DNA of 64,000 bases from Azohydromonas caseinilytica (GCF_012927045.1 NZ_JABBFW010000025.1:18488-82487); one strand, 5' to 3'. Shown: positions 1 to 9,664, counted from the first letter of the stretch. The notes: a model not told the origin generated them from the sequence alone. A program made the numbers and translations.

Positions 1-1138
1 CGCGGTTGCGTTGCACCTGCTTGGCCACGTCGCGCAGCGCGTCGAGCGCGCCCTTGCGGTCGAACTTGTTGATGGCCACGAACTCGGCGAAGTCGAGCAT
101 GTCGATCTTCTCGAGCTGGCTGGCGGCACCGAACTCGGGCGTCATCACGTACATCGGCACGTCCACCAGCGGCGCGATGGCGGCGTCGCCCTGGCCGATG
201 CCCGAGGTCTCGACGACCACGAGGTCGAAGCCGGCGCACTTGCAGGCGGCGATCACGTCCGGCAGCGCCGGGCTGATCTCGCTGCCCGCGGCGCGGGTGG
301 CCAGGCTGCGCATGTAGACGCGCGGCCCCTGCTGCCACGGGCCGATGGCGTTCATGCGGATGCGGTCGCCCAGCAGCGCGCCGCCGCTCTTGCGCCGCGA
401 CGGATCGATGGAGATGACGGCGATGCGCAGCCGGTCGTCCTGGTCCAGGCGCAGGCGGCGGATCAGCTCGTCGGTGAGGCTGCTCTTGCCCGCGCCGCCG
501 GTGCCGGTGATGCCCAGCACGGGCACGCGCACCCGGGCCGCGCCCTCGTGCAGCGCCTTCACCAGCGCCGGGTCGGCGGCGCCGTTCTCCAGCGCCGTGA
601 TCAGCTGCGCCAGCGCGCGCCAGGCGGCGTCGCCATGGCCCTGCAGCGCGGCCACGTCCTTGGGCGCGGCGGCCGAGAGGTCGCGGTCGCAGCGCACCAG
701 CATCTCGCCGATCATCCCCTGCAGGCCCATGCGCTGGCCGTCCTCGGGGCTGTAGATGCGCGCCACGCCGGCGGCCTGCAGCTCGCGGATCTCGGCCGGC
801 ACGATCACGCCGCCGCCGCCGCCGAAGACCTGGACCTGCTCGCCGCCGCGCGCGCGCAGCAGCTCCACCATGTACTTGAAGAACTCGACGTGGCCGCCCT
901 GGTAGGAACTCACGGCGATGCCGTGCGCGTCCTCCTGCAGCGCCGCGGTGACCACCTCGTCCACCGAGCGGTTGTGGCCCAGGTGGATCACCTCCGCGCC
1001 CATGCCCATGAGGATGCGCCGCATGATGTTGATGGCGGCGTCATGCCCGTCGAAGAGCGCGGCGGCGGTGACGAAGCGCAGCCGGTGCGTCGGGCGGTAC
1101 TCGGCGAGCGACTTGAATTCGGCGGACAGGTCGGTCAT
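1..1138 (-). CDS. icmF: Fused isobutyryl-CoA mutase IcmF, N-terminal part (runs off the window)
   Basis: Adenosylcobalamin-dependent acyl-CoA mutase that interconverts isobutyryl-CoA and n-butyryl-CoA (some members act on pivalyl-CoA), with the G-protein chaperone built into the same chain. The 379 visible codons cover the B12-binding domain (residues about 18-150, with the DGHDAA cobalamin motif at D30-H32 and a later SYQGGH segment) and the start of the MeaI-type GTPase with a P-loop [11 protein letters not shown] ending near K218. The catalytic TIM barrel lies beyond base 1. The start ATG at 1138 gives the family's usual N-terminus. An AraC-type regulator is divergent, 173 bp away, and probably controls it. 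The order B12 domain, GTPase, mutase is specific to IcmF, so the family call is firm; substrate preference is not visible here. Confidence 0.93.
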   Translation of the reverse strand, partial: MTDLSAEFKSLAEYRPTHRLRFVTAAALFDGHDAAINIMRRILMGMGAEVIHLGHNRSVDEVVTAALQEDAHGIAVSSYQGGHVEFFKYMVELLRARGGEQVQVFGGGGGVIVPAEIRELQAAGVARIYSPEDGQRMGLQGMIGEMLVRCDRDLSAAAPKDVAALQGHGDAAWRALAQLITALENGAADPALVKALHEGAARVRVPVLGITGTGGAGKSSLTDELIRRLRLDQDDRLRIAVISIDPSRRKSGGALLGDRIRMNAIGPWQQGPRVYMRSLATRAAGSEISPALPDVIAACKCAGFDLVVVETSGIGQGDAAIAPLVDVPMYVMTPEFGAASQLEKIDMLDFAEFVAINKFDRKGALDALRDVAKQVQRNR

Positions 1139-1311
1139 GGCGCGTCTCCAGGTAAAGCTGTTCTGCCCGCGACGATAGTCCGGCCGGCGCGATTTTTCGA
1201 TGGTCGCGGACCTCAACCGCGCTGGCGTTTTTTGCCACCTCCGGCCACTACAATCCCGACCGGCCCGTCGGCGATAGTGTCATTTTCCATGGCGGCGGCG
1301 CCGAACCAGCC

Positions 1312-2370
1312 ATGAGCGCGCCTGTCGTACCCCTGGAAGAAAAGGACACCGTTTCAGTCGCCTTTGTGCTGGCCGCCGTGGCGCGGCTCAACGAGGCGCA
1401 ACGCGGGCGCGCCCTGGCGGCGGCGGGCATCCCGGCCGAGCTGCTGCGCGCGCCGCAGTCGCGCGTGACGGCCGACGCCTTCGCCGCGCTGTGGCTGGCG
1501 GTGGCGCGCGAGCTGGACGACGAGTTCTTCGGCCTGGACCGCCGCCGCATGAAGGCCGGCAGTTTCAACATGCTGTGCCGCTCGCTGCTGCCGGCAGGCG
1601 ACCTGGGGCAGGCGCTGCGGCGGGTGCTGCGCGGCTTCAACTGCCTGCTCGATGACGTGACGGGCGCGCTGGCGCTGCGCGACGACGCGGCTGTGGTGAC
1701 GGTGGCGCTGCGCATCGAGGACGCCGAGGCGCGGCGCTTCGCGGTGGAAACCTTCCTGGTGCTGGTGCATGGCCTGATGTGCTGGCTGGCCGGGCGGCGC
1801 ATCCCGCTGCGCTGGGCGCATTTCGCCTACCCGCGACCGGCGCATGCGCGCGAGTACGCGCTGATGTACTCGCCGCAACTGGTATTCGATGCCGAATGCA
1901 CCGCCATCGCCTTCGACGCCGCGCTGCTGGCGCTGCCGGTGGCGCAGGACGAGCGCAGCCTGAAAACCTTCCTGGCCGCGGCGCCGCGCTCGGTGTTCCT
2001 GAAATACCGCAACGAGGAAGGTGTGGCCGCGCGCGTGCGCCGGCGCCTGAAACCTTGCGTGGAGGCCGGCGCGGACTGGCCGCGGCTGGAGGAAGTCGCG
2101 GCCGAGATGCACCTGAGCACCAACACCCTGCGCCGCCGCCTGGCGGCCGAGGGCGCGAGCTACCAGGGCCTGAAGGACGCGCTGCGCCGCGACGCCGCCA
2201 TCCACCTGCTCACCGGCAGCCGCCTGAGCGTGGAAGCCATCGGCGCGCGCCTGGGCTACGAGGACGCCAGCGCCTTTCACCGGGCGTTTCGCAAATGGTT
2301 AGGAATGCAACCAGGCGAGTACCGCGCCCGGGCGCATGGGCCTCGGCCGTCCCCGGCGGAGGCCGGCTGA
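1312..2370 (+). CDS. AraC-family transcriptional regulator with arabinose-binding-type N-terminus
   Basis: Predicted cytoplasmic DNA-binding regulator of 352 residues. The N-terminal two thirds resemble the ligand-binding domain of the OruR/ArgR-like AraC branch (PF12625 type). The last 100 residues hold the two helix-turn-helices: first around MHLSTNTLRRRLAAEG, second in IGARLGYEDASAFHRAFRKW, ending with the family's GMQPGEYR. It is divergent from icmF across 173 bp that contain a TACAAT hexamer at 1249-1254, a possible -10 for this gene. Position makes it the likely regulator of icmF and of branched-chain or short acyl-CoA use; that role is inferred. No transcription terminator is obvious after the stop. 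Confidence 0.88.
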   Translation: MSAPVVPLEEKDTVSVAFVLAAVARLNEAQRGRALAAAGIPAELLRAPQSRVTADAFAALWLAVARELDDEFFGLDRRRMKAGSFNMLCRSLLPAGDLGQALRRVLRGFNCLLDDVTGALALRDDAAVVTVALRIEDAEARRFAVETFLVLVHGLMCWLAGRRIPLRWAHFAYPRPAHAREYALMYSPQLVFDAECTAIAFDAALLALPVAQDERSLKTFLAAAPRSVFLKYRNEEGVAARVRRRLKPCVEAGADWPRLEEVAAEMHLSTNTLRRRLAAEGASYQGLKDALRRDAAIHLLTGSRLSVEAIGARLGYEDASAFHRAFRKWLGMQPGEYRARAHGPRPSPAEAG

Positions 2371-2757
2371 ACAAGCGGGCACAGCAATTACGTTGCCGCC
2401 GCATCGTCCTTGTCCCGCGGGTTGAAGATCGCCGCGCTTTCAAGTGAACACATGCGGCAGGGCTTCCCGGCCCTGCTTGCCCACCGTTGCCAGAGCCGGC
2501 GGACCTTCAACGCCGGTCTGCGGCCCGCTCATGCGGCCGACGCACGACGGTGTGGCCTGACAAGAAGCAGATGCAGCCGGCGCAAGGCCGGGCACGGGCA
2601 AGGTTCATCGCGTTGGGAAGGACGGCATCCGGTACGGCGCCGAATGCCACTCACGGGTCACGCCGGAACGACGCTCTCTCCAGACGCCGCCACCGTCAGC
2701 GCGCGGGCGAAGGCGTGCGCGTGTCGTTCCGCATCGCGCGGACGAAGGAGTGGACAC
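2371..2757. other. Non-coding stretch before the coiled-coil cassette
   Basis: About 390 bases between the AraC regulator and the 76-residue protein. Open frames run through it but none has a ribosome binding site and a sensible protein, so no gene is called. It must hold the promoter of the downstream four-gene cassette; I could not pick out a convincing -35/-10 pair. Confidence 0.5.
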
Positions 2758-2988
2758 ATGACCGTGACGTTCGAACGGGTCACCCCCGGCATCGCGCTCA
2801 GCGGCGACGAGGCCGATCGGCTCAAGGGCGAGATCGGCTCGCAGGTGGAGGCCATGGGCCTGGATGCGGGCAGCATGGCCCGCATCCAGGACTTCAGGGA
2901 CGACCGGCGCAACCGACGCGCCGTCAGCTACCGGGTGCTCAGTGTCGAGGGCCGCGACGTCGGCGTCGAACTGGTCAGCATGACTTGA
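2758..2988 (+). CDS. Hypothetical small acidic protein (76 aa), first gene of the coiled-coil cassette
   Basis: Not recognised. The start ATG at 2758 is chosen because AAGGAG sits seven bases upstream; longer readings in the same frame begin in sequence without a ribosome site. The protein is soluble, has no signal peptide or Cys, and has charged helical stretches (GDEADRLKGEIGSQVEAMG) followed by a strand-rich C-terminus. It is followed after 75 bp by a second small gene and then two large helical-protein genes on the same strand, so it probably shares their transcript. A small chaperone, regulatory or accessory role is possible but nothing in the sequence shows it. Confidence 0.6.
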   Translation: MTVTFERVTPGIALSGDEADRLKGEIGSQVEAMGLDAGSMARIQDFRDDRRNRRAVSYRVLSVEGRDVGVELVSMT

Positions 2989-3063
2989 ACACGAGCGCCG
3001 GCCGGCCCGCCGCCACGGGCGCGCGTGCGGCGCCCCGGCCAGCGCACGCTTGGAGGAACGAGC

Positions 3064-3426
3064 ATGTCCCATCAACAAGTGAACGAGAACGCCGTGGCCG
3101 CCGCCTTGCAGGGCAACCTGGGCGTGCCCGGCGCTCACCCGATCCTGGAGACGCGCACCGCGCCGCTCCCCTACGCCTACGTCGGCCACGCCGTGCTGCT
3201 GGGCCCGCGCGACAACCATGCCGCTGACGACGCGGCCACGGTCTACGAGCACCCGAACTGCAGCACCGGCAGCTTCACGATCGAGCTGCGCAAGACGGGC
3301 ATGACCGGCACCGACAGGAAATGGGTGGTGGACATCCAGCCCGGCCCGGGCAGTTTCGAGCTCAAGCAGGAGATCGAGCGCTGCATCCACGCCGCCGTGG
3401 CCGGGAACTGGGAAGTGCGCTTCTGA
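3064..3426 (+). CDS. Hypothetical protein (120 aa), second gene of the coiled-coil cassette
   Basis: Not recognised. ATG at 3064 is preceded by GGAGG about seven bases upstream; an in-frame GTG at 3025 is less likely. The sequence looks like a compact beta-rich cytoplasmic domain with no signal peptide and only two Cys (in EHPNCSTGSF and ERCIHAAV). The middle TGSFTIELRKTGMTGTDRKW and the end SFELKQEIERCIH suggest strands followed by a final helix. It sits 75 bp after the 76-residue gene and 34 bp before a secreted coiled-coil protein, so a shared function with those is likely. It may be a partner or immunity-type protein, but that is a guess. Confidence 0.6.
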   Translation: MSHQQVNENAVAAALQGNLGVPGAHPILETRTAPLPYAYVGHAVLLGPRDNHAADDAATVYEHPNCSTGSFTIELRKTGMTGTDRKWVVDIQPGPGSFELKQEIERCIHAAVAGNWEVRF

Positions 3427-3460
3427 GCAGGGTTTCAGGCGAACAGCGAGGAGTAATTCC

Positions 3461-4396
3461 ATGCCGCGCGTCAAATCGTTGCTGTCCCTTCTGACCCTCA
3501 TCACCCCGCTGTTGACCGGGACGGTGCTGTTCCCGGTGGAATCGATGGCGCAGGACGAGGCGCTGAGCCCGGCGGTGATTTCACAATACTCGGCCAAGCT
3601 GGCCGACGCCCGCAAATTGCAGGCCGATATCAAGAGCCGTGTGGCCTGCCTGGATGCACGCGATGCGGAATTGAGCGCGCGGCGCGACAAATTCGAAGTC
3701 GCCCTGGGTGATCTTCGCCGGCGCGAGGAGCCGCTCATCGCGGAATTGAACCGGCAGCAGGAGCAGCAGGCTCAATTCAGGACCCTCTACGACACGGAGC
3801 GGGAAAACTACGACCGTCAATATAACGAGCTGGTTCATTACCAGCGGCAAAAGTATGCCCAGGAAGAGGAAGTGCGCCGCTGCAAGCGCGATCTGAGCTC
3901 GGGCGGCGTGTTCGACTGGTTGACCGACACGAGTTGCGACCTCGCGAACTCGATCGCGCACCTCGTGGGGGCCATTCAATCGGTCGAGGGCAGGATCGAT
4001 GCCGCGGAAAAGCGGCTTCGAGCGGCGCAGGAAGGCGTCAGGAGCGCGGAACAGAAACTGGATGAGAGCCGGAATGCGCTCATCGCCACCCAGGAGCAAT
4101 CGGTGCAGGTGCGGGACTCGATCCGTGACACGGAAAATGAAATCTTCCAACTGAAAAGCACGCTCTCCGAGCTCCGCAACGAACTCCAGGTCCACAACGA
4201 GCTGTTCGACGATTTCGCGAATGCGCTGGCGCAGGCGCAATCCGTGGACACGGCGGACGCCCGCGCCAGGACCGCGCGGAAAATCGCCCGCATCTCGACC
4301 CTGATTGACGAGGCCGTTGGCCAATCCCAGGCCACCATCAACCGCGCCAATTCCATCCTGCCCGCAAATTGGGGGCAGAGCTGCGCAGCGCAGTGA
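3461..4396 (+). CDS. Secreted coiled-coil protein of unknown function (311 aa)
   Basis: The first 30 residues form a Sec signal peptide, with a hydrophobic core and likely cleavage after SMA, before QDEAL. The mature protein is almost wholly helical with heptad-like charged repeats, a break around residues 148-175 (FDWLTDTSCDLANSIAHLVG) and a second coiled coil to about residue 285. Four Cys, in RVACLD, VRRCKR, DTSCDL and the C-terminal WGQSCAAQ, could form disulfides in the periplasm. The ribosome site GAGGAG precedes the ATG. The next gene, 52 bp on, encodes an even larger helical protein. The shape fits a periplasmic tether, a BapA/SMC-like rod or one half of a helical toxin pair; no family was recognised. 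Confidence 0.72.
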   Translation: MPRVKSLLSLLTLITPLLTGTVLFPVESMAQDEALSPAVISQYSAKLADARKLQADIKSRVACLDARDAELSARRDKFEVALGDLRRREEPLIAELNRQQEQQAQFRTLYDTERENYDRQYNELVHYQRQKYAQEEEVRRCKRDLSSGGVFDWLTDTSCDLANSIAHLVGAIQSVEGRIDAAEKRLRAAQEGVRSAEQKLDESRNALIATQEQSVQVRDSIRDTENEIFQLKSTLSELRNELQVHNELFDDFANALAQAQSVDTADARARTARKIARISTLIDEAVGQSQATINRANSILPANWGQSCAAQ

Positions 4397-4448
4397 ATGG
4401 CCATTTTCGTCACACCAATGGGCAAGTCCCCAACCAAGGAGAGACGCC

Positions 4449-6437
4449 ATGGCTGAAGCGGTGAAATTCGAAAGTCGTGAGCAGAAGCTCAACCAGCAGA
4501 TCGAAACCGAGGTGGCGACCATCCGCAGCAGCGGCGGCACCAAGCTGCCCGGCATCGATGCGCCCATCGTGCGCCACTTCGTTCAGAAAATCGAAGGCAC
4601 CTACGACGTCGAGCGGGCCAAAACAGATACCGACAACGCCATCGACCTGCTTTATATCGCCTACAACACCACGCCGCAGGAAGAGGGCAGCATCCGCGTG
4701 CAGATCAGCGCGATCATGGACAAGCTGATCAAATCCCAGCAGAGCAGCGAACTCACCATGAAGACGGCGATTCGCACCGCCAAGAACATTCTCGACACGC
4801 TGGACAGAATTTATCCCGACTGGCTTGACGTCAAGGAAGCCAACGATCCCAAGGAAATCAAGGATTTCGTCAGCAAGGACCTGATCGACCTGGCCAAGGA
4901 AATCAAGGAAGAGGCGCTGAGCGTCAGGAATGACCTTCAGGAAATTGCCAACACCTACGATGCGATCATCAAGGACACGGCCGCTGCCACCAAGGACAGC
5001 GAGCAGGCCCTGAGTGCGCGGCTGAAGCAGAAGGCGGCAGTCGAAAATGAAATCAACGAGGCGAACGCCAAGCGCGAGCAGCTCGAATCCCTCGTCAAGG
5101 ATTTACAGGAGGAAGTCGCCAAGTTCGAGAAAATGGCGCGTGATTTCGAAGCCCGGGCCGAAACCGCCGAAAGCCGGGCCTTCGTGATGTCGATCATCCG
5201 GGCCGGGGCGCAAATGATATCGGGCGCCATCCCGTCGATTGCGATGGCCGCCGGTGGCGCCGCCTCTTTTCTCGCGGCCTCCACGCTCGGCACGCTCAGC
5301 GGGACGTCCGGCGAGAAAAAGGAAGGCGGCGGCAAGGACGGTGGCGGGAAGGACGGCGACAGCACGGCCCAGGTGATCCAGACCAAGAAGCAGATTTCCG
5401 ACAGGCAGGCCGATCTGAAAGCCGCCGAGACAAAGCGGGAGGAATTGAAAACGAAGATCAAGGGCCTGGAGGCGGAGAAAACCAAGTTGCTGGCTGCCAA
5501 GGACGAGGGCCAGGGCAAGAGCGACTCGGGCGCGAAGGCCGAAGGGGCCAAGCCCGAAGCAGCGAAGGCCGAGGATGCAAAGCCGGAACCCGCCGGCGGC
5601 GCCGGCAAGCCGCCGGCGGAGGCTTCGACGCCCAAGAAGGATGCCGTGTCCGGCAAGTCCGCCGAAGTGGCGGCGCTGGACCAGCGCATCGCGGACGCCA
5701 AGGCCGACCTGAAGACCGAGGAGGACAAATGCTCGGATATAGGCGCGGCCCTGGCCGGCCTGCAGGCCTCGCTCAAGGCGCTGGACCAGAATCTCGGCAA
5801 ATTGAGCGACGAGCAGCAGCAGCAGGCAGGCAGCCTTCGCAAAATGCAGATGGAAATGCTGGACAAGGTCGAAGCCTACGAAAGGGAAAAGCGTGGCCAG
5901 GCGGCGGAGCTGGTCAAGATCAATGCACTGCTCAAAGGCAAGCGCACCGAGGAGGAAACCATCCAGCTGGCCATCAAGTCGCTCAACCTGAGCCTGAGCG
6001 CACTGAAGAGAACCAAGGAAATCGTCGAGGAAATCGCGTTCTTCTTCAAATCCTTCGCCGATTTCATGGACCTCGTGGCCAACGAGGCAACGCTGCAGCT
6101 CAAGACTTTCGAAAGCGCGGCCGCGACCGAGACCCTGCGCAAGAACCGCCTGGCACAACTCGTCGAATCGACCGACGCCTTCTTCATCAAGCAGGCCGGT
6201 GAATGGCATGCCGTGACCATCGTCTCGGACAAGTTCACGCGGAATTTCGCCAACGGCTGGTCGAAGCTCAACAAGCTGAGCGGAACCTATATCAAGGGCG
6301 ATGAGCTCGCGGCCTATTTGGCCACGGCATCGGCGAAGTTGACGGCGATCGTGGACGAGCGCCAGGCCGCGGCCGACCGCAAGATCGCTGACCTGGACGG
6401 CTACCGCGAACAGCTCCGCGCCAGCGTGGCGGCATGA
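4449..6437 (+). CDS. Large helical protein with internal hydrophobic segment (662 aa), unknown function
   Basis: Not recognised by family. ATG at 4449 follows AAGGAGA; the in-frame extension to 4305 would overlap the previous gene. Layout: helical N-terminus (1-243), a hydrophobic, Gly/Ala-rich stretch (244-285, containing AGAQMISGAIPSIAMAAGG), a GKDGG linker, coiled coil (about 305-345), a Lys/Ala/Pro/Glu linker (350-405), then further long helices to the end. There is no signal peptide. Helices flanking a hydrophobic tongue is the plan of alpha-helical pore-forming toxins (ClyA/Hbl/Nhe type), but phage-tail or membrane-remodelling scaffolds are equally possible. Codon choice is richer in AAA, GAA and ATT than in the neighbours, hinting at recent arrival. 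Confidence 0.7.
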   Translation: MAEAVKFESREQKLNQQIETEVATIRSSGGTKLPGIDAPIVRHFVQKIEGTYDVERAKTDTDNAIDLLYIAYNTTPQEEGSIRVQISAIMDKLIKSQQSSELTMKTAIRTAKNILDTLDRIYPDWLDVKEANDPKEIKDFVSKDLIDLAKEIKEEALSVRNDLQEIANTYDAIIKDTAAATKDSEQALSARLKQKAAVENEINEANAKREQLESLVKDLQEEVAKFEKMARDFEARAETAESRAFVMSIIRAGAQMISGAIPSIAMAAGGAASFLAASTLGTLSGTSGEKKEGGGKDGGGKDGDSTAQVIQTKKQISDRQADLKAAETKREELKTKIKGLEAEKTKLLAAKDEGQGKSDSGAKAEGAKPEAAKAEDAKPEPAGGAGKPPAEASTPKKDAVSGKSAEVAALDQRIADAKADLKTEEDKCSDIGAALAGLQASLKALDQNLGKLSDEQQQQAGSLRKMQMEMLDKVEAYEREKRGQAAELVKINALLKGKRTEEETIQLAIKSLNLSLSALKRTKEIVEEIAFFFKSFADFMDLVANEATLQLKTFESAAATETLRKNRLAQLVESTDAFFIKQAGEWHAVTIVSDKFTRNFANGWSKLNKLSGTYIKGDELAAYLATASAKLTAIVDERQAAADRKIADLDGYREQLRASVAA

Positions 6438-6483
6438 CGGCGCAAGCCCTCGCAACGGCGCGCGCGTGACGCCCCAGGGTGCC

Positions 6484-6526
6484 GGTTCGGCCGGGTCTGC
6501 CGGCCTCCGGCACGCCGGCCGAATCC
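6484..6526. terminator. Hairpin downstream of the coiled-coil cassette
   Basis: GGTTCGGCCGG at 6484-6494 pairs with CCGGCCGAATCC at 6515-6526, with one bulged base and a 20-base loop that can pair further. There is no T-run after it, so it may only slow transcription or protect the transcript end. It lies between the helical-protein gene and gnd. Confidence 0.35.
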
Positions 6527-6661
6527 TGGGTCAGGCTGGCCTGGAATCCCGCGGCGCCGATTCACCCCTGCGCCCGTCTCCCGGGGGTTCTCCCCTATAC
6601 ACTCCCGCCTCTTTTTGGGACAGCGCTATCCAACAGGACAGCGTCCAGCAGGACTTTGGTG

Positions 6662-7645
6662 ATGCAACTCGGGATGGTGGGACTGGGCCGCATGGGCGGC
6701 AACCTCGTGCGGCGGCTGATGCGCGCCGGGCACGAGTGCGTGGTGTTCGACGCCGACGCCGGCGTGGTGGACAAGCTGGCCGGCGAAGGCGCCGTGCCGG
6801 CCGCGGACCTGGACGCGCTGGTGGCGCGGCTGCAGGCGCCGCGCGCGGTGTGGGTGATGCTGCCGCACGGCCGGATCACCGAGGAGACGATCGACGCCCT
6901 GGCGCAGCGGCTGTCGCCGGGCGACGTGGTCATCGACGGCGGCAACACGCATTTCCATGACGACGTGCGCCGCGCCGCCGCGCTGCGCGAGCAGGGCCTG
7001 GAGTACCTGGACATCGGCACCAGCGGCGGCGTCTGGGGCCTGGAGCGCGGCTACTGCCTGATGATCGGCGGCGAGGCCGCCGTGGTGCAGCGCCTGGCGC
7101 CGATCTTCGAGACGCTGGCGCCCGGCGTCGGTGACATCGAGCGCACCCCGGCGCGCACCGGCTCGGTGGAGACCCGCAGCGCCGAGCGCGGCTGGCTGCA
7201 CTGCGGCCCGGCCGGCGCGGGCCACTTCGTGAAGATGATCCACAACGGCATCGAGTACGGAATGATGCAGGCCATGGCCGAGGGCTTCGACATCATGCGC
7301 AGCGCCTCGAAGCCGCAGGTGCCGGCCGAGCGCCGCTACGAGCTGCCGCTGGCCGACATCGCCGAGCTGTGGCGGCGCGGCAGCGTGGTGTCGAGCTGGC
7401 TGCTGGACCTGGCCGCCGACGCGTTGGCCGAGAACGAGAGCCTGTCCAACTTCTCCGGCGTGGTGCAGGACTCCGGCGAAGGCCGCTGGACGGTGGAAAC
7501 CGCCATCGAGGAAGCCGTGCCGGCCGAAGTGCTCACCGCCGCGCTCTACACCCGCTTCCGCTCACGCCAGGACCACACCTACGCCGAGAAGATGCTCTCG
7601 GCGCTTCGCTTCAAATTTGGCGGGCACGTCGAGATCAAGAAGTAA
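6662..7645 (+). CDS. gnd: Phosphogluconate dehydrogenase (decarboxylating), short form
   Basis: Oxidative decarboxylation of 6-phosphogluconate to ribulose 5-phosphate with reduction of NAD(P)+, in the cytoplasm. The 327-residue chain is the short YqeC/GndA-like form, lacking the long C-terminal part of the roughly 470-residue enzyme. Visible motifs: Rossmann [11 protein letters not shown] at the N-terminus, [29 protein letters not shown], and the catalytic-lysine region [20 protein letters not shown]. The ATG at 6662 places the dinucleotide fold at residue 4; the upstream in-frame stretch is unlikely to be coding, and a GTG directly before it is an alternative. The ribosome site is weak. It stands alone between unrelated loci. 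Confidence 0.9.
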   Translation: MQLGMVGLGRMGGNLVRRLMRAGHECVVFDADAGVVDKLAGEGAVPAADLDALVARLQAPRAVWVMLPHGRITEETIDALAQRLSPGDVVIDGGNTHFHDDVRRAAALREQGLEYLDIGTSGGVWGLERGYCLMIGGEAAVVQRLAPIFETLAPGVGDIERTPARTGSVETRSAERGWLHCGPAGAGHFVKMIHNGIEYGMMQAMAEGFDIMRSASKPQVPAERRYELPLADIAELWRRGSVVSSWLLDLAADALAENESLSNFSGVVQDSGEGRWTVETAIEEAVPAEVLTAALYTRFRSRQDHTYAEKMLSALRFKFGGHVEIKK

Positions 7646-7696
7646 GCGGCGGCGCGCGGCACGGCTTCGGCAAAAAAGGCTGTACCGGGCGCGGGC

Positions 7697-7888
7697 TCAA
7701 AGGTCGCGCAGCGCGGCCTCCACTTGCTGCTGGAACGCTTCGGCGTCGCCCAGCGCCTGGGCGTTGAGCAGCGCCAGCTTGACGAGGAACAGCTCGGACT
7801 TGTCGCCGGCGGCGTCGATGGCGGTGGCCAGGCGGTCGTAGACCGTTTCCAGGCCGGCGATGTCCAGGGTGGTGTTGGGGGTGGTCAT
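7697..7888 (-). CDS. DUF2783-like small protein (63 aa)
   Basis: Small helical cytoplasmic protein whose sequence (ETVYDRLATAID, FLVKLALLNAQALGD) matches my memory of DUF2783, a family usually found next to FAD-dependent monooxygenases in Comamonadaceae and relatives. The start ATG at 7888 lies 11 bp after the stop of the monooxygenase, with GGAGACC upstream, so the two are surely co-transcribed. No function is established; an accessory or stabilising role for the monooxygenase is inferred from linkage only. Confidence 0.68.
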   Translation of the reverse strand: MTTPNTTLDIAGLETVYDRLATAIDAAGDKSELFLVKLALLNAQALGDAEAFQQQVEAALRDL

Positions 7889-7899
7889 GGGTGGTCTCC

Positions 7900-9591
7900 T
7901 CAGCGCGGCAGGGCGGCGTCGAAAGCGGCTTGCAGCCGGGTGGCGTCGAGCGTGAGCCAGCGGGCGCACACATGCTGGTCGGGGCGCAGCAGGTACGCGC
8001 CGCCGCTGGCCTGCACGCCATAGCGCCGGCGCACGTGGCCGTCGGCATCACCCAGCGTCAGGTCCGCGCCGGCCACGGGCTGCGCGGCGCCGATGGCGAC
8101 GATCTTCAGCGGCACGCCGCGGGCACGCACCGCCTCGACCACCTGCAGCAAGGGCGCCGGGATCGCCTCGGCCTCGGTGAAGTACAGCAGGTCAAAGCCG
8201 CCGCCCAGGTGATCGAGCAGGAAGTCGCTGGCGCCCAGCCGCACGTTCTGCGGCGGCGCGCCGTGCGCCGGGCCGGCGCTGAACAGCGCGTTGTCGTCGC
8301 CGCGGCTGTTGAGCATCGACTCGGTGTACTCGTGCGGGCGCGAGGTGCGCCAGTGGTAGAGCGGGCGCACGAACTCCTGCGTCAGCGACAGCGACAGCAC
8401 CGCGTCGCGCAGCAGCTTGAAGCCCCGCGTGGGCGGCGCCATGAAGCGCGTGCTCTTGCCCGCCTCGTCGATGATCTCGCGCGCCGCGCCCACACGCTCG
8501 GCGCTGAAGTTGGCCAGCAGCTTGCGCCCGGCCAGCCCCTTGATGACGAAGGCCAGGTGCCAGGCCAGCGACTGCGAGTCCTGGAACGCGGTGTTGGCGC
8601 CGCGCACGCCGAAGATGGGCAGCAGGTGCGCCGCGTCGCCGGTGAACAGCACGCTGCCGTGCACGTAGTCGGGCAGCGTCAGGGTGCGCGCCGAGTACAC
8701 CGAGCACCAGTCCATCTCCCAGCTCGCGCCGGCGTGGCCGATCAGGGCCAGCTGCGCGTCGATGCGCTGCTTCAGCGACTCGGGCCGCAGCGCCTCCTCG
8801 GGCGTCTCGCCGGGGGGCAGCTGGTAGTCCACGCGCCAGATGCCGTGCGGCTCGCGGTGCAGCAGCACGGTGTTGCCCGGGTTCCACTCCGGGTCGAAGA
8901 AGGCCAGCCGCTCGGTGGGCAGCGGCAGGTCCACGCGGATGTCGGCAATGACGAAGAAGCCCTCGTACGAGGCGCCTTCCATCTGCAGGTTCAGCGCGCT
9001 GCGGATGCCGGATCGCCCGCCGTCGGCCGCCACCACCCAGTCGCTCTCCAGCGTGTAGGGGCCTTCGGGCGTGTCCACCTCCAGCCGCGCATAGCCGTCG
9101 AGCTGCTCCAGCCGCGTGAGCTTGTTGCCCCAGCGCAGGTCGATCAGGGGGCTGGCCGCGCAGGCGTCCAGCAGGTACTCCTCCAGGTACTGCTGCTGGA
9201 TGTTGGTCATCGGGAAGAAGCGGTCGTCCGCGTCGTGCAGCGCCTCCATGCGGAACACGCGCTGGCCGCGGTAGAAGGAGTTGCCGAAGCGCCAGGGCAG
9301 CCCGTTGTCGGTGATGCGCTGCGCCACCCCCACCTGCTGCAGGATCTCCAGCGAGCGCCGCGTGAACACGATGGCACGGCTGCCCTGCGAGACCTGCAGC
9401 TCCGCGCTGAGCAGCACGCTCGCCACGCCCAGCCGCGCGAGCTCCAGCGCCGCGACCATGCCCGCCGGCCCGCAGCCCACGATCACCACCTGCCGGCGCG
9501 GCTGCGCGCCATGGGCCGAGGGCAGCCAGGGCTTGAACACCTGGTAGGGGTAGTAGATGGACGGGCGCGGCTCGGTGGTGGGCTTGTGCAT
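7900..9591 (-). CDS. FAD-dependent aromatic-ring monooxygenase (MhpA/PheA-like)
   Basis: Group A flavoprotein hydroxylase of 563 residues that would use NAD(P)H and O2 to hydroxylate a phenolic or aryl acid. Motifs: dinucleotide site VVIVGCGPAGMVAALELARLG after a 30-residue extension, the DG motif region VVAADGGRSGIRS, and the FAD-ribityl motif VLFTGDAAHLLPIFGVRG. A C-terminal thioredoxin-like domain (about residues 440-560) is present as in phenol hydroxylase-type members. ATG at 9591 is chosen as the start. The gene is followed closely by the DUF2783-like gene and is divergent from a Bug solute receptor across a region with a paired operator-like repeat. The substrate is unknown. Confidence 0.88.
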   Translation of the reverse strand: MHKPTTEPRPSIYYPYQVFKPWLPSAHGAQPRRQVVIVGCGPAGMVAALELARLGVASVLLSAELQVSQGSRAIVFTRRSLEILQQVGVAQRITDNGLPWRFGNSFYRGQRVFRMEALHDADDRFFPMTNIQQQYLEEYLLDACAASPLIDLRWGNKLTRLEQLDGYARLEVDTPEGPYTLESDWVVAADGGRSGIRSALNLQMEGASYEGFFVIADIRVDLPLPTERLAFFDPEWNPGNTVLLHREPHGIWRVDYQLPPGETPEEALRPESLKQRIDAQLALIGHAGASWEMDWCSVYSARTLTLPDYVHGSVLFTGDAAHLLPIFGVRGANTAFQDSQSLAWHLAFVIKGLAGRKLLANFSAERVGAAREIIDEAGKSTRFMAPPTRGFKLLRDAVLSLSLTQEFVRPLYHWRTSRPHEYTESMLNSRGDDNALFSAGPAHGAPPQNVRLGASDFLLDHLGGGFDLLYFTEAEAIPAPLLQVVEAVRARGVPLKIVAIGAAQPVAGADLTLGDADGHVRRRYGVQASGGAYLLRPDQHVCARWLTLDATRLQAAFDAALPR

Positions 9592-9664
9592 GCGGGGTCT
9601 CCGGTGTCGTGATGCGCGTCCCTCGATTCGGGACAGGGCTGCATTGCAGCGCAAAAGACGCGAA

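Noticed and set aside
11..1315. Long plus-strand open frame opposite icmF
   Set aside because: Antisense shadow of icmF produced by high G+C; its His/Ala/Arg-rich product has no domain.
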